Shown here: positions 1 to 10,367 of the stretch, one piece after another
Layout of the letters: each line of letters begins with the position of its first letter
How positions within the stretch are numbered: position 1 is the stretch's first letter
DNA from: an uncultured Metabacillus sp.
Lineage (GTDB): Bacteria > Bacillota > Bacilli > Bacillales > Bacillaceae
NCBI RefSeq assembly: GCF_947503125.1
Contig: NZ_CANNCR010000018.1
Location: 1-64,000, forward strand
DNA length: 64,000 nucleotides
Direction: 5' to 3'
Position numbers and translations under genes: made by a program
The notes under the pieces: model-generated
Database searches by the model: none
Told to the model about the DNA's origin: nothing
The model's input: only the letters and a program-made list of their open reading frames with translations

Positions 1-98
1 GCAAGTTTTTTGCATTTAAAGCCCTTAAATTCAAAGATTATTAACTTTTTTAATATAAAAGTTTTTACAATACGGACTAGCAAGAGGAGGAGAAAGTA

Positions 99-1814
99 TT
101 GAAAATTGATATGCTGGTCGTAAATGCTAATGTTTACAATAGCTATTTTAAAACCTTTGATAAAGGCAATGTAGCGATAAAGGACGGTAAGTTTTTATAT
201 ATTGGTAAACGTGGAGCAGAAACTTTAAAAGCAAACGAAATCGTTGATGGTAACGGAAAGTATCTAATTCCCGGTTTGATTGATATTCATTTGCATATTG
301 AAAGCACAATGGTGACACCGTCTACGTTTTCCTACGGGTTAATAAAAAACGGTGTAACAACGATTGTCCCGGAGCCTCATGAGATAGCCAATGTGTTTGG
401 TATTTCAGGTGTAACGGAAATGATTAAGGCAAGTAAGGATTGTGTCGTCGATATGTTTTATGCCATTCCTAGTTCTGTTCCTGCTACTACGATGGAAACA
501 ACAGGAGGAGCAATTGAAATAAGTGATATCGATCAGCTGCTGAAAACGGAAGATATTAGATGTCTTGGCGAGATTATGAATTACTATGAGATCGTTTCAG
601 ATCATGATGGGAAAACGAATCAAATTTTGGAGTATATCCGCACACACTATCCAAATCTGATTATTGAGGGCCATGTTCCGAAATTGCTTGATTTAGACTT
701 GCAAAAAGTGGCATTCGCAGGAGTGAATTCAGATCATACTCATCAAACAGTAGAAGGAATGGAAGCGCGGATTGCGGCAGGAATGTTTCTTGAAATTCAG
801 GAAAAATCAATGACGAAAGACGTTATGAATTATTTAAATACAAAGCAAGTTGATGAGCATTTTTGTTTTGTGACAGATGATGTTATGGCTGATTCCTTCC
901 AAAAAAGAGGCCATTTAAATGTTCTATTGAAGAAAGCGATCCAGATGGGGATGTCGCCAGAAAAAGCGATTTATGCGTGCACTTATACACCTGCACAGCG
1001 GATGAGAATGTACGACCGAGGAGCTATTGCGCCAGGTAAAATAGCAGATTTTTTTCTTGTCGAAAATTTAAAGGATTTTGAAATTGAGATGGTTTATAAA
1101 AAAGGAGAGCTTGTGTTTGATGCATCCAAGCCTTATATTCAAGCAAGACAGGATGGAAAATTTCCAGCGCCTTTCTATCATAGTGTAATCCTGGAAGAAC
1201 TGACCGAGAAAGATTTTGTGATAAATGTTTCACTCGTTGATGATCACTATAACTGCCGAATTATGCACGTTCAAGATGGTTCGACATTTACTGAGGAAAG
1301 ACATGATCAGATCGAAGTAAAAGACGGTAAGCTATGCTGGGAAAATAGCCAATATGCGCAAATCACCACGTTTGCACGCTACGGCAAAAACAACAACCGT
1401 GCGCAAGGATTAATTGGCGGAGACATTTTAAAGCGAGGCGCGATCGCAACCACTTATTCTCATGATAATCACAATCTGTTAGTTGTTGGTTATAATAAGC
1501 AGGATATGGTTCTAGCAGCTAATGAGGTCATTCGCAAGCAAGGCGGTATCTGTTGTGTAGAAAATGGGAAAATCCTTTCTATGCTAGAATTACCAGTAGG
1601 TGGAATTCTTTCGGAAGAGCCGTTAGATGTTATCTCAAAGCAAGTCGATCATCTAACGAATGGTCTTAAATCGTTAGGGTACAAACATTACAATGTTATT
1701 ATGTCCTTGTCCACTCTTTCACTTCCTGTCAGTCCAGAATTAAAAATAACTGATTACGGATTGATTAGTGTTAATGAAGGGAAATTAGTTCCTTTGGTAC
1801 TTGATGGAGTATAG
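99..1814 (+). CDS. ade: Adenine deaminase
   Basis: Hydrolyses adenine to hypoxanthine and ammonia in cytosolic purine salvage. The 571-residue protein has the amidohydrolase-superfamily layout: an N-terminal beta-sandwich segment, then the metal-binding HLHIEST motif (about residue 64), the PEPHEIAN segment near 91, EGHVPK near 190 and TDDVM near 261, and the C-terminal domain typical of AdeC-type enzymes with SHDNHN near 454. Length fits the Bacillus family (about 577). The start is TTG at 99, set by the GAGGAGGAGA ribosome site at 83-92; the first ATG, at 111, is four codons inside. It stands alone and is followed by a good terminator. The promoter lies largely outside the window, so a purine-responsive leader cannot be excluded. 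Confidence 0.95.
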   Translation: MKIDMLVVNANVYNSYFKTFDKGNVAIKDGKFLYIGKRGAETLKANEIVDGNGKYLIPGLIDIHLHIESTMVTPSTFSYGLIKNGVTTIVPEPHEIANVFGISGVTEMIKASKDCVVDMFYAIPSSVPATTMETTGGAIEISDIDQLLKTEDIRCLGEIMNYYEIVSDHDGKTNQILEYIRTHYPNLIIEGHVPKLLDLDLQKVAFAGVNSDHTHQTVEGMEARIAAGMFLEIQEKSMTKDVMNYLNTKQVDEHFCFVTDDVMADSFQKRGHLNVLLKKAIQMGMSPEKAIYACTYTPAQRMRMYDRGAIAPGKIADFFLVENLKDFEIEMVYKKGELVFDASKPYIQARQDGKFPAPFYHSVILEELTEKDFVINVSLVDDHYNCRIMHVQDGSTFTEERHDQIEVKDGKLCWENSQYAQITTFARYGKNNNRAQGLIGGDILKRGAIATTYSHDNHNLLVVGYNKQDMVLAANEVIRKQGGICCVENGKILSMLELPVGGILSEEPLDVISKQVDHLTNGLKSLGYKHYNVIMSLSTLSLPVSPELKITDYGLISVNEGKLVPLVLDGV

Positions 1815-1844
1815 GGACCCTGTGCCTATTGAATGAAGATCAAT

Positions 1845-1893
1845 ATGCGAAGAAGAGAAGGTTTGTGTATGACTTTTTCTTCTTCGCATTTTT
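1845..1893 (+). terminator. Terminator after ade
   Basis: Perfect stem ATGCGAAGAAGA / TCTTCTTCGCAT with a T-rich tail, about 30 bases after the ade stop codon. Confidence 0.85.
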
Positions 1894-2084
1894 GCTATCG
1901 TAAAATTTGCTATGGATTGAGGCTTTCACCATTGGGAATGGGTGATTAGTCAAGTTTTTCTAAAATACCGAAATAATATGTATCAACACATACGGAGGGG
2001 TTTTAATGCCAAAAGACATAATAGTTTAGTTCATACGACCTGAAATTAGTTTATCATGTGTAGTTGGAATAATTAGGAAAAACG
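1894..2084. other. Gene-free stretch with an eight-codon ORF
   Basis: No gene-sized ORF is visible between ade and the LysR gene. At 2006-2029 there is a tiny ORF (ATG CCA AAA GAC ATA ATA GTT TAG) with a good GGAGGGG ribosome site at 1994-2000. It may be the 5' stub of a deleted gene. Nothing else is recognisable. Confidence 0.4.
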
Positions 2085-2140
2085 AAAACCAAGAAAGGGA
2101 ATGGTAAATTTGAAATTTCGCCATTCCCTTGGTTATTTTA
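2085..2140. terminator. Bidirectional terminator between ade and the LysR gene
   Basis: The arms AACCAAG...GGGAATGG (2087-2104) and CCATTCCCTTGGTT (2121-2134) pair with a short bulge. There are T-rich stretches on both sides, so it can end the convergent minus-strand LysR transcript as well as leftover readthrough from ade. Confidence 0.75.
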
Positions 2141-2217
2141 TAAAGTTTAAGAACACTTAGTAAAGAATATATACATTTAACCCTTGTATAAAATGAACAA
2201 AGGTTTTTAGGAAGTAT

Positions 2218-3111
2218 TTATTTCTCTTTCCAATCGAAATTTTTAATAAAATTGACGAAGGTATTAACAACATTCCATTCCAGCGATTCCTCATGGTAAT
2301 ACATCCACGTTCTTCGCATGATAGGATTTCCATTCTGATCAGTTAAGTCTATTTTATATAAATCATCAATCCCGGTAAGTACCCTGCTGGACAAGATTCC
2401 ATACCCTAAACCGTTGATCACCATTTGCTTACAGGTATCAACTTGGTCGACTGCTATACTAATAAAGGGTTCTTGAGCAAAGTTTTCAGCCCACCAATGA
2501 TCTTCTATTGATTTTAATAAGTAATCCCCTTTATATTCGATTTTTGGAAGATGGGGGAGTTCCGAAATATCTATTTCTTCCTTTGAGGTAATACATATTG
2601 TTTCTTCAAATAATAGATGTTTCATTAAACCTCTCCAACCATAGTCCCCGCGAATAAAGCTGATATGAACATCTTTATTGTGTATCAGTTGAGTGACGTC
2701 TCTGCTCCATCCTGTAATCACCTTAAACTCAACATGGGGATATTGCATTTTAAATAATTTTAAAATATAAGGAAGTTCATAATTGGCAAAAAAATTTGAT
2801 ACACCCAATTTTAATGTCCCCGCAACTTCATTACTGGAATTATTGCTCATATTTTGGACAGTTTCTTTGACTTTTTGATAATGAGCAAGGGCCTCGTCCG
2901 CACATTGGACAAGATATTCTCCTTGAGGAGTAAAATGAACTCCTCTGCTTTCACGGGTTACGATTTTAACACCCAATTCTTCCTGCATATGCTTTAAACG
3001 GTTTGTTAATGCTGGTTGGGTAATAAATAAAAGCCTGGCTGCTTTTGTTATATTTTTTTGGCTATAAAGAACCTTCAGTATTTCCCAATCACGATAATCC
3101 ATCAATTCCAC
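2218..3111 (-). CDS. LysR-family transcriptional regulator
   Basis: DNA-binding regulator of 297 residues. The N-terminal winged helix (about residues 5-65) contains the characteristic segment KAARLLFITQPALTNRLK, and the rest forms the periplasmic-binding-like effector domain. It is divergent from odhA across a 143-base AT-rich gap, so it may control odhAB, itself, or both; the effector is unknown. The longest frame begins at GTG 3111 (complement), but AAGGA lies only two bases before it. ATG at 3102 (294 residues, 11 bases from AAGGA) is at least as likely. Not confidently assignable to CitR, CcpC or another named member. Confidence 0.88.
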   Translation of the reverse strand: MELMDYRDWEILKVLYSQKNITKAARLLFITQPALTNRLKHMQEELGVKIVTRESRGVHFTPQGEYLVQCADEALAHYQKVKETVQNMSNNSSNEVAGTLKLGVSNFFANYELPYILKLFKMQYPHVEFKVITGWSRDVTQLIHNKDVHISFIRGDYGWRGLMKHLLFEETICITSKEEIDISELPHLPKIEYKGDYLLKSIEDHWWAENFAQEPFISIAVDQVDTCKQMVINGLGYGILSSRVLTGIDDLYKIDLTDQNGNPIMRRTWMYYHEESLEWNVVNTFVNFIKNFDWKEK

Positions 3112-3254
3112 AATCCTTGCGATATATTTTTTTTTTATATTTCTATATAATTTTTCACTATTTTATTTATTTCAATTATTGCATTATCCTTATTTGTAAG
3201 CAATCAATACTTATTTATCAAATCATACAATACAAATCAATGGGGGTATTGTAA

Positions 3255-6128
3255 TTGACAATACAGAAAAATCAACAAAATCCTTGGGCAAATTTTCATG
3301 GTCCGAACCTTGGCTATGTAATGGAACAATATGAGTTGTATGTAAATGATGCTGACACCGTTAGTCCAGAATTAAAGGAGCTATTTGTAAGTTGGGGTCC
3401 TCCTTTATTCGTGGAAGAAAAACAACAAAGCGTGAAAAGTTCAGGTCCTGTTCCTAACGATTTGACAGATACGAAAAAAATAATAAAAGCAGTAAAACTG
3501 CTTGATAACATCCGTTCATATGGACACTTAGGCGCGCGAATTAACCCGTTAGAAAGTAATGGGAATGATTCCGCTTTACCAACTCCTGAACAATATGGGT
3601 TAAGTGAGGAAGATTTGAAAGCGATTCCAGCCGAATTGGTATTGACAGACGTTCCAACAGGGATACACAACGCACTTGATGCAGTAAACCAACTAAAGAA
3701 TGTCTACACGGGCTCTTTGTCCTACGAGTTCGGTCATGTACACAATATGGAAGAACGAACTTGGTTAACGCAGATGGTGGAAAGTGGTGTTTTAAAACGT
3801 GCACGATCAAAAGAAGAACGTAAAAACTTGTTAGAGCGGCTGGCAGAAGTAGAAGGATTTGAACAGTTTTTACACAAAACGTTTGTTGGTCAAAAACGAT
3901 TCTCGATTGAAGGAGTCGACATGCTCGTGCCGATGCTCGAAGATGCGATTCATGAAGGTGCAGCGGATGGCGTTCACAATGTCATGATTGGGATGGCCCA
4001 CCGCGGACGTTTAAGTGTCCTGGCTCATGTGTTGGAAAAACCTTATCATAAGATTTTCTCTGAATTTCAGCACTCCTCCGCAAAACCACAAGGTCCATCA
4101 GAAGATTTGCTCGATATTAGTGGGGGATGGACTGGAGATGTGAAATACCATTTAGGCAGAGACCGATTTATGGAAGGTTTTGGTTCGGTTCGTACCCGCA
4201 TTACCTTAGCGAATAACCCTAGCCATCTTGAATTTGTCGATCCGGTTGTAGAGGGATTTGCTAGAGCCGCTCAAGAAGAACGCCATCAAGCCGGCTACCC
4301 TAGACAGGATACATCAAAAGCGTTTGCGATTTTAGTCCACGGTGATGCGGCATTTCCTGGTCAGGGAATTGTTGCCGAAACCTTGAATTTAGGGGGATTA
4401 AAAGGATATCAAACAGGAGGAACCATCCATATTATTGCCAACAACATGGTCGGTTTTACGACAGACAGCCATGATTCCCGTTTCACAAGATATGCAAGTG
4501 ACTTGGCGAAAGGATACGAAATTCCTGTTGTACACGTGAATGCCGATGACCCGGAAGATTGTCTGGCAGCCATCTATCTTGCCTATCAATACCGGGTACG
4601 CTTCCGAAAAGACTTTTTGATTGATTTAGTCGGATATCGACGCTTTGGACATAATGAAATGGATGATCCGGCGGTCACCCAGCCGCAGGTTTACAAAAAA
4701 GTGACAAAGCATCCAACCGTAAAAGCATTATATGCGGAACAATTAAAGGCAAACGGCACTCTTAATCAAGAAGAAATACAACAAATCGATCGCCGCGTGC
4801 AAGAAACCTTGCAAGCCGAGTATGAAAAAGCGTCAGAGAAGAAGCGAGAGGAACCAGTCGCAGAAGTAAATGTACCAGGGGTTATTGCTAAAGGAATTCC
4901 AAGTATCGAAACGAAGGTGCCGCTTGATGCTCTTCGCGAATTAAATCAGGCATTACTGAAATGGCCGGAAGGGTTTCATGTGTATCCAAAATTAAAGCGT
5001 ATTCTGGAACGTCGTGAAAACGCCTTAGAACAGAACGGAAAAGTAGAATGGGCGGTAGCGGAAGCTCTGGCATTCGCAACGTTACTAAAAGAGGGTACGC
5101 CAATTCGTCTAACCGGTCAGGATTCGGAGCGTGGAACGTTTGCCCAGCGTCACATTGTACTGCATGACACTGAAACAAACGAAACCTTTTCACCTTTGCA
5201 TCGTATCCCGCAAGCTCGTGCTTCGTTTGCGGTTCACAATAGCCCACTGTCAGAAGCAGGAGTTGTTGGTTTTGAATATGGCTACAATGTGTTTGCACCT
5301 GAAACACTCGTAATTTGGGAAGCGCAATACGGTGACTTTGCCAACACCGCCCAGGCGCTCTTTGATCAATTCATTTCCGCAGCGAGAGCGAAATGGGGGC
5401 AAAAATCAGGTCTCGTCCTCCTGTTGCCTCACGGTTATGAAGGGCAAGGTCCTGAACACTCCAGCGCCCGTCCGGAACGCTTTTTACAGTTGGCAGCTGA
5501 AAATAACTGGACAGTTGCGAACTTGACAAGTGCAGCCCAATATTTTCATATTTTACGTCGTCAGGGAGCTATTTTGGGAACAGAGTTTGTTCGACCGTTA
5601 GTGATTATGACGCCAAAAAGTCTGTTGCGTCACCCACTGACCGCCTCTGTCGGCAAAGAGCTTAGCGAAGGTCATTTCCGAACGGTAGTGGAACAGCCTC
5701 AGCTTGGAACTAAAGTGAACAAAGTGAAGCGTTTAGTATTCACAACCGGTAAAATGGCGATTGATTTGGCAGTAGAAATTGAAGCGACTAAAGAAAATCA
5801 AAGCCTGGATGAGATACACATCATTCGCATCGAACAATTGTATCCATTTCCAAAAGAAAAAGTAAAAGCAATCTTAAAGCGGTATCTGAACCTAGAAGAA
5901 ATAGTCTGGGTGCAAGAAGAACCGAAAAATATGGGAGCATGGCATTATATCGCACCAAAGCTTTTTGAGCTTGCTTCTGGCAGCTTAAAAGTAGGGTACA
6001 TTGGACGTCCAGATCGTTCCAGCCCAGCAGGCGGTGACCCGCTAGTTCATAAAAAAGAACAAGAACGCATTGTCCAACAAACGTTGACAATTGAAAGTAT
6101 AGTAGATACACAAAAACAAGGAATATAA
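3255..6128 (+). CDS. odhA: 2-oxoglutarate dehydrogenase E1 component
   Basis: Thiamine-diphosphate-dependent decarboxylase of the TCA-cycle 2-oxoglutarate dehydrogenase complex; it passes the succinyl group to lipoyl-OdhB. The 957-residue length matches Bacillus OdhA (about 944). Visible features are the N-terminal E2-binding segment ([13 protein letters not shown]), the [11 protein letters not shown] motif, the cofactor segment [12 protein letters not shown] followed by [13 protein letters not shown] and NNMVGFTT, and the transketolase-like C-terminal half with [12 protein letters not shown] and [17 protein letters not shown] 3255 is preceded by GGGGGT. It is followed at 89 bases by odhB, forming the usual odhAB operon; the E3 subunit is normally shared with pyruvate dehydrogenase. 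Confidence 0.97.
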   Translation: MTIQKNQQNPWANFHGPNLGYVMEQYELYVNDADTVSPELKELFVSWGPPLFVEEKQQSVKSSGPVPNDLTDTKKIIKAVKLLDNIRSYGHLGARINPLESNGNDSALPTPEQYGLSEEDLKAIPAELVLTDVPTGIHNALDAVNQLKNVYTGSLSYEFGHVHNMEERTWLTQMVESGVLKRARSKEERKNLLERLAEVEGFEQFLHKTFVGQKRFSIEGVDMLVPMLEDAIHEGAADGVHNVMIGMAHRGRLSVLAHVLEKPYHKIFSEFQHSSAKPQGPSEDLLDISGGWTGDVKYHLGRDRFMEGFGSVRTRITLANNPSHLEFVDPVVEGFARAAQEERHQAGYPRQDTSKAFAILVHGDAAFPGQGIVAETLNLGGLKGYQTGGTIHIIANNMVGFTTDSHDSRFTRYASDLAKGYEIPVVHVNADDPEDCLAAIYLAYQYRVRFRKDFLIDLVGYRRFGHNEMDDPAVTQPQVYKKVTKHPTVKALYAEQLKANGTLNQEEIQQIDRRVQETLQAEYEKASEKKREEPVAEVNVPGVIAKGIPSIETKVPLDALRELNQALLKWPEGFHVYPKLKRILERRENALEQNGKVEWAVAEALAFATLLKEGTPIRLTGQDSERGTFAQRHIVLHDTETNETFSPLHRIPQARASFAVHNSPLSEAGVVGFEYGYNVFAPETLVIWEAQYGDFANTAQALFDQFISAARAKWGQKSGLVLLLPHGYEGQGPEHSSARPERFLQLAAENNWTVANLTSAAQYFHILRRQGAILGTEFVRPLVIMTPKSLLRHPLTASVGKELSEGHFRTVVEQPQLGTKVNKVKRLVFTTGKMAIDLAVEIEATKENQSLDEIHIIRIEQLYPFPKEKVKAILKRYLNLEEIVWVQEEPKNMGAWHYIAPKLFELASGSLKVGYIGRPDRSSPAGGDPLVHKKEQERIVQQTLTIESIVDTQKQGI

Positions 6129-6217
6129 ATGTTATAAACTAACCATCACAAGCGAGACGGAGACTGGTTAACACATTATTAAACTATGAAGACAAAAAGG
6201 CCGGGAGGAGAAATCAC

Positions 6218-7465
6218 ATGTTTGAAATCAAAGTACCAGATCTAGCAGAATCCATTACAGAGGGAACTATTTTAGAATGGCTAGTTACGATTGGTGATAA
6301 AGTGTCCAAAGGTGATAGTGTAGTAGAACTTGAAACAGACAAAGTCAATTTAGAAGTAAACACAGAATACTCAGGTGTCGTAACTAAAGTACTTAAGGAG
6401 CCTGGAGATACAGTAGAGGTAGGGGATGTAATCGCCATTTTAGAAGACAAAGTTGCAGAAGGCGAAGCGCCAGCTGTTCCAGCAGCTCCGGAAAAATCGT
6501 TAACGGATGAGGTTCAGCCTGCGAGTACCCCTCCAGCAGCAGAACTTCCAAAAGCAGCCCAACCGATTGCTTCTCCGTCGGCAAGAAAACTGGCAAGAGA
6601 ACTAGGAATTGATTTAAATCAAGTAGTCAGCAGGGATCCACTTGGAAGAATCAGACCGCACGATGTAAAAGCACACACGCAGACACCTGTTGCAAAGGAA
6701 GAGCCACAAGTAGAAAAGGCAAGTTCCAAGCCAGCCGCTAAACAGGCAGATCACGAGAACGACAAACCGATGGAACGTATAAAAATGTCCCGCCGTCGTC
6801 AAACCATTGCCAAACGTCTCGTTGAAGTCCAGCATACTGCTGCGATGTTAACGACATTTAACGAAGTCGATATGACTGCCGTTATGGAGTTACGAAAAAA
6901 ACGGAAAGATGCCTTTTTTGAAAAACATGATGTTCGCCTAGGATTCATGTCGTTCTTTACGAAAGCCGTTGTCGCAGCTTTAAAGAAATACCCGCTTTTG
7001 AATGCCGAAATTCAAGGTGATGAGCTTGTTATTAAGAAATTTTATGATATTGGAATCGCAGTAGCAGCTCCTGAAGGATTAGTTGTACCGGTTGTCCGTG
7101 ATGCGAATCAAAAAAGTTTCGCTGAAATTGAAAGAGATATTAGCAATCTCGGCAAAAAAGCACGAGACAATGCCCTCTCCTTAAAAGATTTACAAGGCGG
7201 TACATTTACCATTACAAATGGCGGAGTATTTGGATCATTAATGTCAACACCGATCCTAAACGCTCCACAGGTAGGGATTCTCGGTATGCATAAGATTCAA
7301 ACAAGACCGGTCGCTATCGATCATGATCGAATAGAAAACCGTCCAATGATGTATATTGCTCTTTCATATGATCATCGCATTGTCGATGGCAAAGAAGCTG
7401 TTAGCTTCCTGGCTATGATCAAAGAGCTGTTGGAGGATCCGGAGTCTTTATTATTAGAAGGATAA
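6218..7465 (+). CDS. odhB: 2-oxoglutarate dehydrogenase E2, dihydrolipoyl succinyltransferase
   Basis: Core of the 2-oxoglutarate dehydrogenase complex, transferring succinyl groups from lipoamide to CoA. The 415 residues comprise one lipoyl domain (modified lysine in [12 protein letters not shown]42), an Ala/Pro/Glu-rich linker, one peripheral-subunit-binding domain (about 112-146, [15 protein letters not shown]), a second linker, and the catalytic acyltransferase domain ending in [10 protein letters not shown] (His386, Asp390). ATG follows GGGAGGAG. It is co-transcribed with odhA. Confidence 0.97.
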   Translation: MFEIKVPDLAESITEGTILEWLVTIGDKVSKGDSVVELETDKVNLEVNTEYSGVVTKVLKEPGDTVEVGDVIAILEDKVAEGEAPAVPAAPEKSLTDEVQPASTPPAAELPKAAQPIASPSARKLARELGIDLNQVVSRDPLGRIRPHDVKAHTQTPVAKEEPQVEKASSKPAAKQADHENDKPMERIKMSRRRQTIAKRLVEVQHTAAMLTTFNEVDMTAVMELRKKRKDAFFEKHDVRLGFMSFFTKAVVAALKKYPLLNAEIQGDELVIKKFYDIGIAVAAPEGLVVPVVRDANQKSFAEIERDISNLGKKARDNALSLKDLQGGTFTITNGGVFGSLMSTPILNAPQVGILGMHKIQTRPVAIDHDRIENRPMMYIALSYDHRIVDGKEAVSFLAMIKELLEDPESLLLEG

Positions 7466-7489
7466 AAGTTAAATAAAATGATTGTGATA

Positions 7490-7531
7490 TAGCTTCTCTG
7501 TAAGGAGCACTTGGTTCTAATAGAGAAGCTA
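7490..7531 (+). terminator. Hairpin after odhB
   Basis: Perfect 10-bp inverted repeat TAGCTTCTCT / AGAGAAGCTA 25 bases after the odhB stop. The tail is only weakly T-rich, so it is either a weak terminator or a 3'-end stabiliser. Confidence 0.55.
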
Positions 7532-7612
7532 AAATAAGTTTTCAAAGCCCCAGGTCATGAGTGGGGTAATCAACAGCGTCAATAGATTGATATGTTTTAA
7601 GGGGATGTAGGT

Positions 7613-8136
7613 ATGGAAGCAAAATATTGTAAAGAATCACGTGTGATACGAACAAGTCGTGTATTCCCAAACGATGTAAATAATCATAATACGTTATTTG
7701 GCGGAAAATTAATGAGTGATGTGGACCAAATTGCTTCCATTTCCGCAGCGCGCCATAGCCGGAAAGAATGTGTAACGGCTTCCACTGATTCAGTTGATTT
7801 TTTACACCCTGTTCAACCTACAGATTCAGTCTGTTTCGAATCCTATGTGACATGGACAGGCACATCGTCAATGGAAGTATTTGTGAAAATTATCGCAGAA
7901 GACTTAAAAAGCGGTAAGCGTAAAATGGCAGCGACTGCCCTCTTAACATTTGTCGCACTTGATGAACAAAACGTCCAACACGTGTTCCACAAGTAATTCC
8001 CGAAACAGAAGAAGAGAAAAAGTTACATGAAACCGCGCCAGAGCGAGCAAGGATGCGTAAAGAAAGAAAACAAAAAAGTAAGGAACTAGCTGCGTTTTTA
8101 ACAACAAATCAGCCATGGGATTTACATATCATGTAG
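7613..8136 (+). pseudogene. Acyl-CoA thioesterase (YkhA-like), frameshifted
   Basis: Hot-dog-fold thioesterase that would hydrolyse acyl-CoA esters. The first frame gives the family start with NDVNNHNTLFGGKLMSDVDQ, the hot-dog helix, and then TFVALDEQN, but stops at 7996. The family's C-terminal tail continues in another frame as VPQVIPETEEEKKLHETAPE and runs to TAG 8134. Adding one base at 7973-7974 (AAC GT CCA read as AAC GGT CCA) restores N-G-P-T-R-V-P and a 174-residue protein of normal length. This is a one-base deletion next to a G, either a real mutation or a sequence error. If real, the first-frame 127-residue product keeps most of the hot-dog domain and might still fold. Confidence 0.85.
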
Positions 8137-8289
8137 TGGTTTGGCTAAGGTACAGAATTCAGTTTGGTTTTGAATCATCATGATGACAATAAATTTGGAA
8201 TGATAAATAAAGAATATACTGCTGGTTTATGAATTACTGATCTATCTTTTATAGGAAATCATGAAACGTTATCTATGGGGGAATTTATT

Positions 8290-8451
8290 GTGTGGGTCAT
8301 TATTCACTATTCAAAGGCTAACATGACAATGTTTGAATTTGACACAGAAAAAGAAGCAAGGGAAATGTTCGACAACATCCAAGGCAGCAGCAAGATTCTT
8401 TCCGAAATTATTTACTTTGATGATCATCGTTTTCAAATTGCAACGGTCTAA
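8290..8451 (+). CDS. Small conserved-looking protein, 53 residues
   Basis: Short ORF beginning at GTG 8290 (VWVIIHYSKANMTMFEFDTE...) and ending at TAA 8449. It has a good ribosome site (GGGGGAA at 8277-8283, six bases before the start). The composition (mixed alpha/beta, DTEKEAREMF helix, SEIIYFDDHRFQI strand) looks like a genuine small Bacillus protein. I do not recognise a function. It lies alone between the thioesterase and malic enzyme genes. Confidence 0.6.
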   Translation: MWVIIHYSKANMTMFEFDTEKEAREMFDNIQGSSKILSEIIYFDDHRFQIATV

Positions 8452-8650
8452 GATTCTTACCATGTAAATAAGAGGAAAACAAATTGAACCCAAAGGTGTT
8501 TTCTTCGTTCCAGTTAACGTATTTTTTCAGATACCCTAGGCCCAGATATAAGGAAATAGTGGTTTAGTCGTTCTGCCTTTTAAACATGTACGAAGAGTCC
8601 TTATCTCATAAAATCATGATCTATTACACTAATTGAAGGAGAGTCATAAG

Positions 8651-9901
8651 ATGTCCACATTGCGTGAAGAAGCATTAAAGATGCACAAGGAAAATCAAGG
8701 AAAGCTTGGTGTCCACTCTAAAGTGGCTGTACGAAATGCAAAAGATTTAAGTCTAGCTTATTCACCAGGGGTAGCAGAGCCTTGTATAGAAATACATGAA
8801 GATGAAAGCAAAGTGTATAATTATACTATGAAGGGGAATCTTGTTGCGGTTGTCTCGAACGGAACAGCTGTACTTGGCCTTGGCAATATTGGCCCGAAAG
8901 CCGCTATGCCGGTAATGGAAGGTAAATCATTATTATTCAAGTCATTTGCTGATGTGGATGCCTTCCCTATTTGTCTGGATACAACTGATCCAGATAAAAT
9001 TGTTGAAGTTGTCAAATTATTGGAGCCAACGTTTGGTGGAGTTAATTTAGAGGATATTGCGGCACCACAATGCTTTGAAATTGAGGATCGCTTACGAAAA
9101 GCTTGTAATATTCCGATTTTTCACGATGACCAGCACGGTACTGCAATAGTAACGGCTGCCGGTTTAATCAATGCGTTAAAGCTAGCGAATAAAAAAATTG
9201 AAGATATTCGATTTGTCGTAAACGGTGCGGGTGCTGCAGGGGTGGCGATTGTTAAGCTGCTTCTTCATATGGGGACAAAAGATGTTGTTTTATGTGATAC
9301 AAAAGGAATCATTTATGAAGGTCGTCCTGTGGGAATGAACCTATTTAAAGAGGAAATGGCCCGCATTACTAACCGAGAACAAAAACAAGGGGTATTAGCA
9401 GATGCACTTGTGGGGGCAGATGTATTTGTAGGAGTCTCAGCAGCAGGTGCTATTACAAAAGAAATGGTTCGTTCCATGAATCATGATCCAATCATTTTTG
9501 CAATGGCGAATCCTGTACCGGAAATTATGCCGCAGGAGGCAAAAGAATCGGGGGCACTGGTAGTAGGAACAGGACGTTCTGATTTTCCCAACCAGGTCAA
9601 TAATGTGCTTGCATTCCCTGGTATTTTTCGGGGAGCATTAGACGTTCATGCAAAAGAAATCAATGAAGAAATGAAGCTTGCAGCTGTTTATGCAATCGCT
9701 GGATTAATTGATGAGAAGGATCTTCATAGCGATTATGTCATTCCAGATCCATTTGACAGCAGAGTTGCTCCTTATGTAGCGGCAGCCGTTGCTAACGCTG
9801 CAATGGAAACAGGTGTTGCTCAAAAGCATGTAAATGCAGAAGAAATTAAAAAGCGTCTATTATCCCTATCAGAAGAAAAACAACAAGCTGTTTTTGGATA
9901 A
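8651..9901 (+). CDS. ytsJ: NAD(P)-dependent malic enzyme (YtsJ type)
   Basis: Oxidative decarboxylation of malate to pyruvate, giving NAD(P)H. The sequence closely follows B. subtilis YtsJ: SLAYSPGVAEPC, TVLGLGNIGP-like segment, FHDDQHGTAIV (metal/substrate site), Rossmann motif NGAGAAGVAI, and IFAMANPVPEI. The chosen start is ATG 8651, seven bases after GAAGGAGAG; the longer frame from TTG 8633 would overlap that ribosome site. The 416-residue length fits the family (410). Single gene with its own terminator. With odhAB nearby this is a central-carbon segment. Confidence 0.95.
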   Translation: MSTLREEALKMHKENQGKLGVHSKVAVRNAKDLSLAYSPGVAEPCIEIHEDESKVYNYTMKGNLVAVVSNGTAVLGLGNIGPKAAMPVMEGKSLLFKSFADVDAFPICLDTTDPDKIVEVVKLLEPTFGGVNLEDIAAPQCFEIEDRLRKACNIPIFHDDQHGTAIVTAAGLINALKLANKKIEDIRFVVNGAGAAGVAIVKLLLHMGTKDVVLCDTKGIIYEGRPVGMNLFKEEMARITNREQKQGVLADALVGADVFVGVSAAGAITKEMVRSMNHDPIIFAMANPVPEIMPQEAKESGALVVGTGRSDFPNQVNNVLAFPGIFRGALDVHAKEINEEMKLAAVYAIAGLIDEKDLHSDYVIPDPFDSRVAPYVAAAVANAAMETGVAQKHVNAEEIKKRLLSLSEEKQQAVFG

Positions 9902-9966
9902 ATCTGGTTAAAATAAAGGAACATATTATTTACTGCAAAGGCAAATCTCTAAATCAAATGAAATAT

Positions 9967-10016
9967 AACCCAGGGAAAGGCGAATTCAACTTCACCTTTC
10001 CCTGGGTTGATTTTTG
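9967..10016 (+). terminator. Terminator after ytsJ
   Basis: Perfect 14-bp stem AACCCAGGGAAAGG / CCTTTCCCTGGGTT followed by GATTTTTG. Confidence 0.9.
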
Positions 10017-10067
10017 TGATTTATTCAGTATGATTCCTTTTGTTTATCAATTACTTTTACATCCCTA

Positions 10068-10241
10068 ACCATACCGGCTATTCTGGCGGCGAAACTAGAG
10101 AACAGCGGGTATAATGTTGACTTAGCAATGCCTTGGGATCAAGGACATGGCGGCGACTATGACCTGAAGGAGCTCTTTGCTTGGACAGATGAGATTGTTG
10201 CTGAAACAGCAAGTGCTTCTGATTTTAGCGAATTAAATTAA
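10068..10241 (+). pseudogene. C-terminal remnant of an alpha/beta-hydrolase (tannase/feruloyl-esterase-like)
   Basis: An open stretch without a start encodes TIPAILAAKLENSGYNVDLA, then MPWDQGHGGDYDLKELFAW and a stop. The GHGGDYDL-ELF-W segment resembles the C-terminal catalytic-histidine region of bacterial subtype-B tannase/esterase proteins. The rest of the gene is absent, so this is a deletion remnant. The family call is from memory and moderate. Confidence 0.5.
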
Positions 10242-10255
10242 GGCAAATAGAAGCA

Positions 10256-10296
10256 GAAGCCATCCACAGCTTGGTATCGCAAGTGTGGATGGCTTC
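10256..10296. terminator. Strong hairpin after the hydrolase remnant
   Basis: Perfect 13-bp inverted repeat GAAGCCATCCACA / TGTGGATGGCTTC with a 15-base loop and no long T run. Probably the old terminator of the deleted hydrolase gene. Confidence 0.55.
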
Positions 10297-10367
10297 TATA
10301 TATTGAAAGTTTCCAAGAAAGAATAACTTTTTGTACTTATTCCAATCTAACTAAAATTAGATACATA

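Noticed and set aside
1-98. Purine riboswitch before adenine deaminase
   Set aside because: The visible upstream bases show no riboswitch core, and the window cuts the region, so nothing can be claimed.
4888-5307. 139-codon minus-strand ORF inside odhA
   Set aside because: It is fully antisense to a well-conserved gene, has no ribosome site, and its product has no domain-like pattern.
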